Shown: positions 1 to 6,811, numbered from the stretch's first letter. The stretch: DNA of 6,823 nt from Gammaproteobacteria bacterium (GCA_029862285.1 JAOTXR010000116.1:1-6823); one strand, 5' to 3'. Numbers and translations are program-made. Notes: generated by a model from the letters alone, not told the origin.

Positions 1-664
1 CGACTCTATCCAGCGGCAAAAAGAAACTGCTGGCGGCATTGGTATTTGCCCCGGCATTCAGTGCCACAACGTTGCCATCGAGGGCAATTACCGGTGAACC
101 CGATGAGCCACCGGAAGTGCTCGAAGCAGCCTGCAAATAGAAGGTATTGAAGTCGTTGTAGCGGCCACGGCCGTAATCGGGTGCTTTCCGGTCCAGCCGC
201 GCCAGAGTGCCGGCGAGAATGGACAACTGCTCGCCCGCATCATTGCCGACGACCCGGATCTCCCGGCCAACCTTTGCGCCGGCGGGTTCAAGCCTCAGTT
301 CCACCGGCTCGATAAAGCTCAACGCAGCCGGATCGTAGCGATAAAATCCAAAATCGTGCACCGGGTCGCGGTAAACCGGTTGCAAATCCACTTCTTCGTT
401 GTTGATGAAAATCGCTTCAGCCCGCACCGGGCCTGCCGTCACGACATGACGATTGGTCAATAACAGGCCGCGTTCGGCGTCAACGACAAACCCGGTCGCC
501 TGGCTCGACTGGTTCCAGCCGGTATCGAAGGCCCGCGTACTGTCGACCCGTATCGAGACCACACCGGAAGAAATAGTCGCCAGTGTGCGGCTCCAGTCAC
601 TGCTGTCCTGCGCCTCACTCGCGGTCGCACACAACAGAAAAAAGCAAAGAGCTAGTCGCTTCAT
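1..664 (-). CDS. Exported trypsin-like serine protease, Nma111/DEG7-type HtrA relative (N-terminal part, C-terminus outside window)
   Basis: The ATG at 664 opens 221 codons that run off the left edge, so the C-terminus is missing. A Shine-Dalgarno-like AGGGA lies a few bases upstream. Residues 1-18 look like a Sec signal peptide (MKR, hydrophobic core, cleavage near SEA), so the enzyme probably acts in the periplasm. The chymotrypsin-fold domain shows a full putative triad: His73 in LLTNRHVV, Asp104 in [13 protein letters not shown], and Ser188 in [11 protein letters not shown]. These blocks, with [18 protein letters not shown] (about 135-152), the RYNDFNTFY segment and the [10 protein letters not shown] end, match from memory the yeast Nma111 / plant DEG7 branch of HtrA proteases rather than DegP, whose serine motif is GNSGG. 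In that family PDZ domains follow the protease domain, so a much larger protein is expected to the left. Its substrate is unknown. It is separated by 97 bp from dgkA upstream on the same strand. Confidence 0.88.
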   Translation of the reverse strand, partial: MKRLALCFFLLCATASEAQDSSDWSRTLATISSGVVSIRVDSTRAFDTGWNQSSQATGFVVDAERGLLLTNRHVVTAGPVRAEAIFINNEEVDLQPVYRDPVHDFGFYRYDPAALSFIEPVELRLEPAGAKVGREIRVVGNDAGEQLSILAGTLARLDRKAPDYGRGRYNDFNTFYLQAASSTSGGSSGSPVIALDGNVVALNAGANTNAASSFFLPLDRV

Positions 665-730
665 GATTTCCCTAAGCAGGCTCCAGTGTCAGCTGCAAAG
701 CCCAACAGCCTATTCTGGATTCGAATGAAA

Positions 731-760
731 TTTAGAGACGGAGTTCCCGGATTGAGACAA
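731..760 (-). promoter_or_regulatory. Possible sigma70-type promoter for the serine protease gene
   Basis: In the 97-bp gap between the dgkA stop and the protease start, the minus strand shows TTGTCT (760-755, four of six matches to TTGACA), an 18-base spacer, and TCTAAA (736-731, four of six matches to TATAAT). I see no strong terminator hairpin after dgkA, so the protease could also receive read-through from the gcv unit. This is a match by eye to a loose consensus and should be treated as weak. Confidence 0.25.
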
Positions 761-761
761 T

Positions 762-1160
762 TCAGGACCACAACCCATAAATAAACACCAACGACCAGGT
801 CGCGACCACCAGGATCAGGGACAACATCACCGCAGCCGAACCCATATCTTTGGCCCGGCCGGAGAGATCGTGATATTCCGGGCCGATGCGATCGACCATT
901 GTCTCTATCGCGGAGTTGATCAATTCCACGATCAACACGAGAAACACAACCGCGATTAGAATTGCGATCTCGGCGGCGGACTTGCCGACAAAAAACGCCA
1001 GCGGAATCAGCACCACGGCAAAAGCAAGCTCCTGGCGAAATGCCGTTTCATTAACGAACGCCGCACGCAGCCCTGCCAATGAATAGCCCGTTGCCTTGAA
1101 TATGCGGCCGATACCCGAGGGTTGGGCGGCCGGTTGCTCAAATTTGGAACTGTTTTCCAT
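762..1160 (-). CDS. dgkA: Diacylglycerol kinase (integral membrane, prokaryotic DgkA type)
   Basis: This 132-residue protein phosphorylates diacylglycerol to phosphatidic acid in the inner membrane, recycling diacylglycerol released when head groups are taken from phospholipids. E. coli DgkA is 122 residues, and the sequences align with an offset of about ten. The signature VELINSAIE-x4-DRIGPEYHDLSGRAKDMGSAAV is intact, with the putative catalytic and metal-binding residues Glu79, Asn82, Glu86, Asp90, Lys104 and Asp105. Three hydrophobic segments are visible at about 46-64, 66-85 and 107-128, after an amphipathic start (FKATGYSLAGLRAAFVNE). I chose the ATG at 1160 because it overlaps the gcvPB stop by one base (TGATG), which suggests translational coupling. 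A TTG start at 1184 would add eight residues but has no visible ribosome binding site. It is the last gene of the gcv-led unit. Confidence 0.96.
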   Translation of the reverse strand: MENSSKFEQPAAQPSGIGRIFKATGYSLAGLRAAFVNETAFRQELAFAVVLIPLAFFVGKSAAEIAILIAVVFLVLIVELINSAIETMVDRIGPEYHDLSGRAKDMGSAAVMLSLILVVATWSLVFIYGLWS

Positions 1161-2620
1161 CAATTTGTGCCAGGCCGCCAGCAAATATCGAGTTGTTTAG
1201 CGGCGCGCACGTCATCGAGACGTCGCACCGGGGTGGTCACCGGCGCCGCCTTCACTTTGTCAGCATCTTGCAGTGCGGTTTCACGAATCTTTACCATGGC
1301 CTCGACAAAGGCATCCAGCGTTTCCTTGCTTTCAGTTTCCGTCGGCTCGATGAGCAGGCATTCGGGCACCAGCAAAGGAAAATACGTAGTCGGTGCGTGA
1401 AACCCGTGGTCAAGAAGCGCCTTGGCAAAATCCATCGCGGTAACGCCAGTCTGACGTGTTTCTTTTTTCAAAGTAACGATGAACTCGTGGCTGGCACGCC
1501 GCTCCGGAAATGCCAGCGTGAAACCTGCATCCGCGAGCCGTTTCGCCAGGTAATTGGCGTTGAGCGTGGCGAAGTCCGCAACCCTCGGCATGCCCTCGCG
1601 CCCAAGCATGCGTGCATAAACATAGGCCCGCAGCAAGACACCGGCATTGCCCATGAATGCTGACAGCCGGCCTATGGATTGTGGCCGGTCGCCTTGAGTA
1701 ACCCAGCGAAGTCCCTGATCGCCACGCGTCACCAGCGGTGTCGGAATATATGGCGACAGCCGCTCATTCACGCCCACCGCGCCGGAACCCGGACCACCGC
1801 CGCCATGGGGTGTCGAGAAGGTCTTGTGCAGGTTCAGGTGTATACAGTCGAACCCCATGTCACCCGGACGCGCCTTACCCAGAATTGCGTTGAGGTTGGC
1901 GCCATCGTAGTACAGCAATCCGCCGGCCTGGTGTACTTTTTTTGAGATCTCCAGTATGCGTCGCTCAAAAACGCCCAGTGTTGAAGGATTGGTCAACATG
2001 ATACCGGCAGTTTTCGGGCCCAGCGCCCGTTCCAGGGCATCGAAATCGACATCGCCATTGGCCAGCGTTGGGATCTCTACGGCGCGGCACCCGCACATCG
2101 TCGCGGTTGCCGGATTGGTACCGTGAGCCGCATCGGGAACCAGGATTTCGTCACGTTGCTGGTCACCCCGAGCGTCGTGATAGGCGCGGATCATCGCCAC
2201 ACCGGCAAACTCACCCTGGGCACCTGCCATTGGCGCCAATGAAATTTCGTGCAGGCCGGTGATCGACTTGAGCATTTCCTGCAACTCATACAGGCATTGC
2301 AGGAACCCCTGGCCATCTTCCTCCGGTGCCAGCGGGTGACGGGCGAGAAATTCGGGCAACATTGCCAGGGAATTACACGCACGCGGGTTGTATTTCATCG
2401 TGCAGGACCCGAGCGGATAGAAATGCGTATCGATTGAATAGTTCAGCTGCGACAAACGCGTGTAATGTCGCACTACCTGCAGCTCCGTGACCTGCGGCAG
2501 CATTGGCGCTTTGCTACGTCGAAACCGACCAGGAATCGCAACCTCGCTATCGGCCAGCGGTGCCTGCGCGACGGCCCGGCGACCGCTGCGGGAATACTCA
2601 AATATCAGCGGCTCCGTCAT
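1160..2620 (-). CDS. gcvPB: Glycine dehydrogenase (decarboxylating) subunit 2, P-protein beta subunit
   Basis: This 486-residue protein is the PLP-binding half of the split P-protein. With GcvPA it decarboxylates glycine in the cytoplasm and transfers the aminomethyl group to lipoyl-GcvH. The Schiff-base lysine is visible as Lys266 in [11 protein letters not shown], followed by the glycine-rich run HGGGGPGSG (272-280). Other family blocks are [14 protein letters not shown] (67-80), [13 protein letters not shown] (128-140), [10 protein letters not shown] (163-172), [12 protein letters not shown] (208-219) and YYDGANLNA (237-245). The C-terminal block [30 protein letters not shown] is also present. 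Length and motifs are as expected for an intact subunit. Its ATG lies three bases after the tpx stop (TGATCGATG), and its stop overlaps the dgkA start. The ribosome binding site is weak, which suggests translation coupled to tpx. The partner gcvPA lies upstream, beyond tpx. Confidence 0.97.
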   Translation of the reverse strand: MTEPLIFEYSRSGRRAVAQAPLADSEVAIPGRFRRSKAPMLPQVTELQVVRHYTRLSQLNYSIDTHFYPLGSCTMKYNPRACNSLAMLPEFLARHPLAPEEDGQGFLQCLYELQEMLKSITGLHEISLAPMAGAQGEFAGVAMIRAYHDARGDQQRDEILVPDAAHGTNPATATMCGCRAVEIPTLANGDVDFDALERALGPKTAGIMLTNPSTLGVFERRILEISKKVHQAGGLLYYDGANLNAILGKARPGDMGFDCIHLNLHKTFSTPHGGGGPGSGAVGVNERLSPYIPTPLVTRGDQGLRWVTQGDRPQSIGRLSAFMGNAGVLLRAYVYARMLGREGMPRVADFATLNANYLAKRLADAGFTLAFPERRASHEFIVTLKKETRQTGVTAMDFAKALLDHGFHAPTTYFPLLVPECLLIEPTETESKETLDAFVEAMVKIRETALQDADKVKAAPVTTPVRRLDDVRAAKQLDICWRPGTN

Positions 2621-2623
2621 CGA

Positions 2624-3121
2624 TCAGCTCAGTGCCGCAATGGCCGCCTCGTAGTTGGGCTCCTCGGCAATCTCAGCTACCAGCTCGACGTGGCGCACAC
2701 CGTCGTTTTCGTCCAGAACCAGCACGGCGCGAGCGGTCAACCCCGCCAGTGGACCGTCTTTGAGCAACAATCCGTAGTCTTCGGCAAAGCGACTGCGCAT
2801 TGTCGAAAGTGTATGCACATTTTCCAGCTCTTCACTGCCGCAAAAACGCGCCTGAGCGAACGGCAGATCAGCAGACACCATCAACATGACTGTGTCACTG
2901 TTATCGCGTGCGTAGTCGTTGAACTTCTTGGTGGATATCGCGCAAACAGGTGTGTCGATACTGGGAAAAATGCTTATCAGCTTCTTGCGGCCACGCCACG
3001 CCTCCAGCGGGACATCTTCCAGTTTGCTGTTGGTCAAAGTGAATTGCGGCGCCTGATCGCCAACACGCGGCAGGTCGCCGTTTGTATGACACGTATTGCC
3101 TTTTAGTGTAACGGTTGCCAT
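2624..3121 (-). CDS. tpx: Thiol peroxidase (atypical 2-Cys peroxiredoxin, Tpx)
   Basis: This 165-residue protein reduces hydrogen peroxide and organic, especially lipid, hydroperoxides with electrons from thioredoxin. The peroxidatic cysteine is Cys60 in FPSIDTPVC (52-60), which contains the peroxiredoxin PxxxTxxC signature. The resolving cysteine is Cys94 in ADLPFAQARFCG, and the conserved Arg131 lies in LTARAVLVLDEND. The sequence aligns along its whole length with E. coli Tpx (Cys61 and Cys95) by recall. The start at 3121 gives the family N-terminus (MATVTLKGNTCHT) and has a GGAG nine bases upstream. A longer reading from 3388 would run deep into gcvPA and is not credible. The gene sits between gcvPA (19-bp gap, the only real spacer in the operon) and gcvPB (3-bp gap), which is an unusual position. 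The protein is probably cytoplasmic, because I see no signal peptide. Confidence 0.97.
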   Translation of the reverse strand: MATVTLKGNTCHTNGDLPRVGDQAPQFTLTNSKLEDVPLEAWRGRKKLISIFPSIDTPVCAISTKKFNDYARDNSDTVMLMVSADLPFAQARFCGSEELENVHTLSTMRSRFAEDYGLLLKDGPLAGLTARAVLVLDENDGVRHVELVAEIAEEPNYEAAIAALS

Positions 3122-3140
3122 TAAATTGGTCTCCAGTGGA

Positions 3141-4514
3141 TTAAGCGACGCGCGCATCGGCCATGATGGCACGAAACGTATCGGCGCAAGTTTTGATATC
3201 GGATTCAGTTTTTGTTTCGGTAGCACACACCAGCAGCGCATGCCCCAATTCCGGGTAATACCGGTGTAAATCGTAGCCGCCAAAAATTCCGCGATGGGCC
3301 AACTCGTCCAATACCTGTTGCACCGGGCGATCCAGTCGCAACACAGCTTCGTGAAAATGCGGCCCACTGAATACAGTCTCGATTCCATCGACTGCAGTCA
3401 GCGCCTCGACGAGTTGAGCGGTCCGCGCAACCGACGTGAGCGCAACACGTTTGAGCCCCTCAGCGCCGAGCATCGACATGTATATGGTCGCGGCGGTTAC
3501 CAGCAAACCCTGGTTGGTACAGATATTCGACGTCGCACGCGAACGACGAATGTGCTGCTCACGGGCCTGCAGAGTCAATGTAAATCCCGGTTTGCCATCG
3601 AGATCCACGGTTCGCCCGGCAATCCGGCCGGGCATTTGACGCACAAAGACCTGCCGGCTGGCCAGAAATCCGAAGTAGGGCCCGCCGGAACTCAACGGCA
3701 CACCCAGCGGCTGACCCTCGCCACATACAATGTCGGCACCTTTCTCGCCCCAGTTCCCCGGCGCTTCGAGGACTGCCAACGCAACCGGGTTGACTACAGC
3801 AATAGTCAGCGCGTTATTGGCATGGGCCCAGTCAGTCAGGGCGTCCACGTCTTCGAGCACGCCAAAGAAGTTAGGCTGCGGGATGATCAGTGCTGCGAAG
3901 TCCTCGCCGGCATAGCGTTGCAACGACTCGGGAATCGTGTTGCCGGCTTCCATGCAACAAGGCAGCTGTTCGAGCGCCAAACCCTGGCCCTTGGTGATAT
4001 TGGCTATCACTTCGCGATAGCGCGGGTTGAGCGTTCCGGCGACCAGCAGGCGGCGCGATTTGGATTTGCGATTCGCCCGCACGGCCATTAACGCCGCCTC
4101 GGCAACCGCCGAGGCGCCGTCGTACATCGATGCGTTGGACACATCCATGGCCGTCAGTTCGCACATCATTGTCTGGTATTCGTAAATCAGCTGCAGTGTG
4201 CCCTGACTGGCTTCCGCCTGGTATGGCGTATAGGCGCTGTAAAACTCGCCACGCGTCGTAATCTGCCAGATCGCAGCCGGTATGTGATGTTCGTAGGCGC
4301 CGGCACCGATAAAGCTGAGCTTCGAACCATCCTGACGTGCACGTTCCTGCATGACCCGGGTGATTTCCATCTCCGTGGCCATGGGCGGAACGGACTGCAG
4401 ACCATCGATACGCAATGACTGCGGAATCTCGTCAAACAACTGCTCGATCTCATCCACGCCGATAACCGCGAGCATCTCGCGTACATCTTCGTCGGTGTGC
4501 GGATTGAAGGGCAT
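3141..4514 (-). CDS. gcvPA: Glycine dehydrogenase (decarboxylating) subunit 1, P-protein alpha subunit
   Basis: This 457-residue protein is the N-terminal-like half of the split P-protein. It has the same PLP-enzyme fold as GcvPB but no Schiff-base lysine, because the equivalent region reads SSGGPYFGF (275-283). Family blocks visible are [16 protein letters not shown] (67-82), [21 protein letters not shown] (95-115), [14 protein letters not shown] (127-140), [13 protein letters not shown] (210-222), [11 protein letters not shown] (294-304) and [18 protein letters not shown] (318-335). It pairs with GcvPB to form the active decarboxylase. The ATG at 4514 overlaps the gcvH stop by one base (TAATG) and has a good GAGGA upstream, inside the end of gcvH. 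The coding frame is intact with no missing blocks. The gene is followed by tpx rather than directly by gcvPB. Confidence 0.97.
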   Translation of the reverse strand: MPFNPHTDEDVREMLAVIGVDEIEQLFDEIPQSLRIDGLQSVPPMATEMEITRVMQERARQDGSKLSFIGAGAYEHHIPAAIWQITTRGEFYSAYTPYQAEASQGTLQLIYEYQTMMCELTAMDVSNASMYDGASAVAEAALMAVRANRKSKSRRLLVAGTLNPRYREVIANITKGQGLALEQLPCCMEAGNTIPESLQRYAGEDFAALIIPQPNFFGVLEDVDALTDWAHANNALTIAVVNPVALAVLEAPGNWGEKGADIVCGEGQPLGVPLSSGGPYFGFLASRQVFVRQMPGRIAGRTVDLDGKPGFTLTLQAREQHIRRSRATSNICTNQGLLVTAATIYMSMLGAEGLKRVALTSVARTAQLVEALTAVDGIETVFSGPHFHEAVLRLDRPVQQVLDELAHRGIFGGYDLHRYYPELGHALLVCATETKTESDIKTCADTFRAIMADARVA

Positions 4515-4903
4515 TAATCTTCCTCAAGCGTGGCCTGATAGGCCTCGGCGTCCAGAAGCTCTGCAACATCGTCTTTGTTTACGTCGCTCAACCGCATTAT
4601 CCAACCGTTATCGTAGGGCTGCTCGTTGACCAGCTCTGGCTGATCGGCAAGCGCCTCGTTGACCTCCGTTACGACACCTTCGACCGGCGAATAGACGTCC
4701 GAAGCTGCCTTGACCGATTCAACCACGGCACACGCATCACCCGGACTAAGCTCCGACCCAACTTCCGGCAACTCCACGTAGACCAGCTCGCCCAGCGAGG
4801 CCTGCGCATGGTCAGATATCCCGACTGTGACGATGCCGTCTTCGCCCTGACGCATCCATTCATGGGACTTCGCGTACTTTAGATCACCTGGTATGTCGCT
4901 CAT
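4514..4903 (-). CDS. gcvH: Glycine cleavage system H protein (lipoyl carrier)
   Basis: This 129-residue protein carries the lipoyl arm that shuttles the aminomethyl intermediate between the P-protein, the T-protein and lipoamide dehydrogenase. The lipoylated lysine is Lys65 in [19 protein letters not shown], matching the family consensus ESVKAxSDxYSPxxG. The N-terminal SHEWMR block (13-18) and C-terminal WIMRL (101-105) are also typical. Length equals that of most bacterial GcvH proteins. The start codon overlaps the gcvT stop by four bases (ATGA) and is preceded by GAGGAG, so GcvH should be made in step with GcvT. Lipoylation requires LipA/LipB or LplA, none of which is in the window. Confidence 0.98.
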   Translation of the reverse strand: MSDIPGDLKYAKSHEWMRQGEDGIVTVGISDHAQASLGELVYVELPEVGSELSPGDACAVVESVKAASDVYSPVEGVVTEVNEALADQPELVNEQPYDNGWIMRLSDVNKDDVAELLDAEAYQATLEED

Positions 4904-6012
4904 GACTCCTCACTCTCATGTGGTTCAACAACCACTATTGTTTGCCCCATACGTACAAACGGCGGCCTGACGACCTGCGCCGGCAGTTGCCGTCCGCGTA
5001 TCTCTACTTCACAGTGCTTGCCGATGCCCTTGGGCACGCGAGCCAGCCCGATAGCACACTCCATGGTGGGCGAAAAAGTCCCACTGGTGATTTCACCCTC
5101 ACCGTTCCCGGTCAGCACTTTTTGATGCGCCCGCAGCACCCCACGCGCCTGCAACACCAGCCCGACGAACTTGTTCGCCACACCATCGGCTTTTTGCCGC
5201 TCCAGAGTCCTGCGCCCTATAAAATCGCGCTCTGCCGGATCCCAAGCGATAGTCCAGCCCAGCCCCGATTCCAGCGGCGACGTCGATTCGTCCATATCCT
5301 GGCCATACAGATTCATACCGGCTTCCAGTCGCAGAGTATCGCGCGCGCCCAGGCCACACGGAACCACGCCGGCCTGCGCCAGTGCTTTCCAGAAACCTGG
5401 CGCCTGTTCTGCCGGAAGGATGACTTCAAAACCATCTTCACCGGTATACCCGGTGCGAGCGACAAAATAATCCTCGATGCTCATCGCGTTAAACGGCTTC
5501 AGCGCCAGCGCGCTTTCCCTGCCCGTCTGCGGCAGACAGGCGGCGGCGATTTCCCGCGCCTGGGGTCCCTGGACAGCAACCATCGCAAGATCGTCGCGTT
5601 CCTTGACTGCCACGTCGTAGTCGAGCGCGTGCTGTTCTATCCAGGCGAGGTCCTTGTCACGGGTGGCGGCATTGACAACCACGCGAAAATGCGTGTCGTC
5701 GCGAAAGTAAACGATCAGGTCGTCGATCACGCCCCCGTTTTCGTTGAGCATGCAGGTATACAGCGCCTTTCCGGCTGTTTTTAGTTTGCCAACGTCATTG
5801 GCGAGCAGGTAGCGCAGGAACTCACGCACCCGGACGCCGCTGAGATCGACGACAGTCATGTGAGAAACATCAAACATGCCCGCTGTGCGCCGGACGGCAT
5901 GGTGTTCGTCGATCTGCGAGCCGTAGTGCACCGGCATGTCCCAACCGGCAAAATCCACAATACGGGCGCCGGCCGTTCCATGTTGCTCATACAGAGACGT
6001 GCGTCTTGCCAT
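4900..6012 (-). CDS. gcvT: Aminomethyltransferase, glycine cleavage system T protein
   Basis: This 370-residue protein transfers the methylene group from aminomethyl-lipoyl-GcvH to tetrahydrofolate, giving 5,10-methylene-THF and ammonia. Family blocks in order are [21 protein letters not shown] (21-41), MFDVSHM (46-52), and [12 protein letters not shown] (91-102), which holds the conserved Asp that faces the folate. Then come ALQGP-like AVQGP (146-150), [12 protein letters not shown] (186-197), [23 protein letters not shown] (220-242), SGTFSPT (310-316) and RPPFVR (349-354). The start at 6012 gives the family N-terminus [11 protein letters not shown] and has GGAG five bases upstream. An in-frame upstream ATG at 6138 lies inside the riboswitch aptamer and is rejected. 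The protein extends 16 residues past RPPFVR and ends in an acidic tail. It is the first gene of the glycine-controlled operon. Confidence 0.97.
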   Translation of the reverse strand: MARRTSLYEQHGTAGARIVDFAGWDMPVHYGSQIDEHHAVRRTAGMFDVSHMTVVDLSGVRVREFLRYLLANDVGKLKTAGKALYTCMLNENGGVIDDLIVYFRDDTHFRVVVNAATRDKDLAWIEQHALDYDVAVKERDDLAMVAVQGPQAREIAAACLPQTGRESALALKPFNAMSIEDYFVARTGYTGEDGFEVILPAEQAPGFWKALAQAGVVPCGLGARDTLRLEAGMNLYGQDMDESTSPLESGLGWTIAWDPAERDFIGRRTLERQKADGVANKFVGLVLQARGVLRAHQKVLTGNGEGEITSGTFSPTMECAIGLARVPKGIGKHCEVEIRGRQLPAQVVRPPFVRMGQTIVVVEPHESEES

Positions 6013-6026
6013 GTTAGCTCCGTTCG

Positions 6027-6064
6027 CAAACAAATAAGGCGACCTGGTCTTGCGACCGATCGCC
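6027..6064 (-). terminator. Terminator-like hairpin of the glycine riboswitch expression platform
   Basis: Between aptamer II and the gcvT ribosome binding site, the minus strand folds as GGCGATC, GGTC, loop GCAA, GACC, bulged A, GGTCGCC. That makes eleven base pairs (one G-U), one bulged A and a GNRA tetraloop, followed at once by TTATTTGTTT. The hairpin is stable, but the U-tract is interrupted. It could be an intrinsic terminator controlled by the riboswitch. It does not cover the GGAG at 6021-6018, so transcriptional control is more likely than simple ribosome-site masking. The left arm contains GATCGG, which could pair elsewhere in the leader. Confidence 0.55.
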
Positions 6065-6065
6065 C

Positions 6066-6251
6066 CTCTGTCCTGCAACCTGAGAGATCGGCGCCGCAGC
6101 GCCTTGCCCCTTCGGTGGGCTATTACGACGACAGCCACTCTCCAGAGCCGATCGCGAAATATGCTCCTGTTAGCCTGAGCGTTTCCGGGCGGGTTGCGCC
6201 TTCGGCGACCCGGTCGCAGCCGGGTACTCTCGCATATGTCTTTGGGATCGG
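6066..6251 (-). ncRNA. Tandem glycine riboswitch (two aptamers) upstream of gcvT
   Basis: The minus strand shows two successive glycine-aptamer signatures. Aptamer I (6237-6159) has P1 ATATGC pairing with GCATAT, then GCGAGAG, a hairpin ACCCGG/CCGGGT, CGCCGAAGGCGCAA and ACGCTCAGG. Aptamer II (6147-6066) has P1 CTCTG pairing with CAGAG, then GGAGAG, CACCGAAGGGGCAA and TCTCTCAGG. The CCGAAGGnGCAA and CUCAGG elements in both copies are the family's hallmark. A leader CCGATC (6251-6246) is complementary to GATCGG in the linker between the aptamers (6153-6148), which matches the known leader-linker P0/kink-turn of tandem glycine riboswitches. In most bacteria such elements switch glycine-cleavage genes on when glycine is abundant, and the gcvT position agrees with that. 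Confidence 0.95.
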
Positions 6252-6396
6252 AACCGCCATGATAGCGGAATTACGGCGACAATTTACTTAATTGCAGTCC
6301 ATCAGGTTCCGCGGGGTCGGGAGGGGTTGCGCGATTGAGCAGACTTCCCCCCTAATACCGCGAGAATACTGCCATTTGAAGGCCCTGGAGATGTTC
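6252..6396. other. Divergent intergenic region between the gcv operon and phhB
   Basis: With the riboswitch, this makes a 384-bp stretch without a gene. The promoters of both the gcv unit (minus) and phhB (plus) must lie around here. On the minus strand TATCAT (6264-6259) is a fair -10 box, and a start about seven bases on would fall exactly at the riboswitch leader helix, but no good -35 lies 16-18 bases upstream. On the plus strand TAATAC (6353-6358) could be a -10, but the nearest TTGnnn boxes have spacers of 20 (TTGCGC) or 12 bases (TTGAGC), so neither fits well. I see no clear operator. A GGAG (6387-6390) serves phhB. Confidence 0.4.
6259..6264 (-). promoter_or_regulatory. Candidate -10 box of the gcv operon promoter
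   Basis: TATCAT (five of six matches to TATAAT) on the minus strand would place the transcript start near 6252, one base before the leader segment CCGATC that begins the riboswitch fold. The position fits well, but the sequence 17 bases upstream (GTAAAT) is a poor -35, so the promoter may depend on an activator or be misplaced. Confidence 0.3.
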
Positions 6397-6726
6397 ATGA
6401 CTGACCTGACCGACATGCACTGCAAGCCCTGCGAGGGCGGCGTCGAACCGATGAGCGCGGGCGACGCCCGGGAATGGTTACTAAAGCTCGCCGAAGGCTG
6501 GGCTATTGACGAGCACGGCAAAGAAATCAGCAAGGACTTCGAATTCAACGGTTACTACAAGACCATGGCGTTCGTTAATGCCGTCGCCTGGATCGCCAAC
6601 ACACAGGGACATCACCCGGACCTGGAAGTTGGCTACCGGCATTGTCTCGTGCGTTACACCACGCACGCTATCGACGGGCTGTCAGAGAACGACTTCATCT
6701 GCGCCGCACACATCGACGCGCTCTAG
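6397..6726 (+). CDS. phhB: Pterin-4a-carbinolamine dehydratase (PCD family)
   Basis: This 109-residue protein dehydrates 4a-hydroxytetrahydrobiopterin (or the tetrahydromonapterin equivalent) made by phenylalanine hydroxylase, so that the pterin can be reduced and reused. The family's catalytic histidines appear as His72 and His73 in GHHPDLEVGY and His90 in TTHAIDGLSENDF. The C-terminus AAHIDAL is typical. The N-terminal HCKPCEGGVEPMS holds a CxxC (Cys9, Cys12), a variant common in proteobacterial members. I chose the ATG at 6397 for its GGAG six bases upstream and its match to the family N-terminus. The open frame extends 35 codons further upstream (to 6292), but that part is Arg/Pro/Ser-rich and unlike the family. 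No phhA (phenylalanine hydroxylase) is visible nearby. The gene is divergent from the gcv operon, and its stop abuts a repeat cluster. Confidence 0.95.
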   Translation: MTDLTDMHCKPCEGGVEPMSAGDAREWLLKLAEGWAIDEHGKEISKDFEFNGYYKTMAFVNAVAWIANTQGHHPDLEVGYRHCLVRYTTHAIDGLSENDFICAAHIDAL

Positions 6727-6768
6727 GGGACAGAGGCTCCAGTCTAAAAGGGGACAAAAAGGGGACAG
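6726..6768 (+). repeat. Three direct copies of GGGGACA after phhB
   Basis: GGGGACA occurs at 6726-6732, 6750-6756 and 6761-6767, the first starting on the last base of the phhB stop codon. The inverted form TGTCCCC occurs at 6800-6806 in the adjoining palindrome. The second and third copies are preceded by A-runs (AAAA and AAAAA). Such A-rich GGGGACA units are, from memory, common in short palindromic repeat families next to RAYT transposases in proteobacteria, and this assignment is inference. Confidence 0.6.
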
Positions 6769-6806
6769 TGACCCTATCTCTACTTAGAGATAGGGTCACT
6801 GTCCCC
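6761..6806. repeat. Perfect palindrome, 22-bp arms with 2-base loop (REP-like element, possible terminator)
   Basis: The arms 6761-6782 and 6785-6806 are exact reverse complements around CT (6783-6784). The sequence begins GGGGACAGTGACCC and ends GGGTCACTGTCCCC. With one bulged C (6807), A-T pairs can extend it further. Read on the minus strand, the stem is followed by TTTTTGTCCCCTTTT, a good U-tract for terminating transcription that enters from the right. On the plus strand only CCTTT follows, so termination of phhB would be weak. Arm perfection and position before an ATG suggest a mobile-element end or a RAYT-associated palindrome, not just a terminator. Confidence 0.75.
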
Positions 6807-6811
6807 CTTTC

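Noticed and set aside
453..728. A 91-codon plus-strand open frame opposite the protease start
   Set aside because: It is antisense to a clear signal peptide and protease domain, and has no features of its own.
665..761. Intrinsic terminator after dgkA
   Set aside because: Only a four-base-pair ATTG/CAAT hairpin is visible, with no U-tract.
1161..1184. TTG start eight codons upstream for DgkA
   Set aside because: It has no ribosome binding site and lies inside gcvPB, while the ATG at 1160 overlaps the gcvPB stop exactly as a coupled start would.
2465..3106. A 213-codon plus-strand open frame opposite tpx and the start of gcvPB
   Set aside because: It spans the joint of two certain genes on the other strand and resembles no protein I know.
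3122..3388. A longer Tpx reading from 3388
   Set aside because: It would overlap the gcvPA coding region by about 250 bases. The Tpx family starts at MATVTLKGN, with a ribosome site just upstream.
3294..4091. A 265-codon plus-strand open frame opposite gcvPA
   Set aside because: It is an antisense shadow with no recognisable family and Arg/Gln/His-rich residues. The minus-strand gene is certain.
4918..5784. A 288-codon plus-strand open frame opposite gcvT
   Set aside because: It is an antisense shadow of a well-conserved gene, with no recognisable domain and a composition rich in Arg, His, Gln and Pro.
6013..6138. A 42-codon N-terminal extension of GcvT starting at 6138
   Set aside because: It is translated riboswitch aptamer II and terminator sequence, is Arg-rich and unlike GcvT. 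The family N-terminus and a GGAG support the start at 6012.
6292..6396. A 35-codon N-terminal extension of PhhB
   Set aside because: It has no family similarity, and the GGAG at 6387-6390 and the family N-terminus point to the ATG at 6397.
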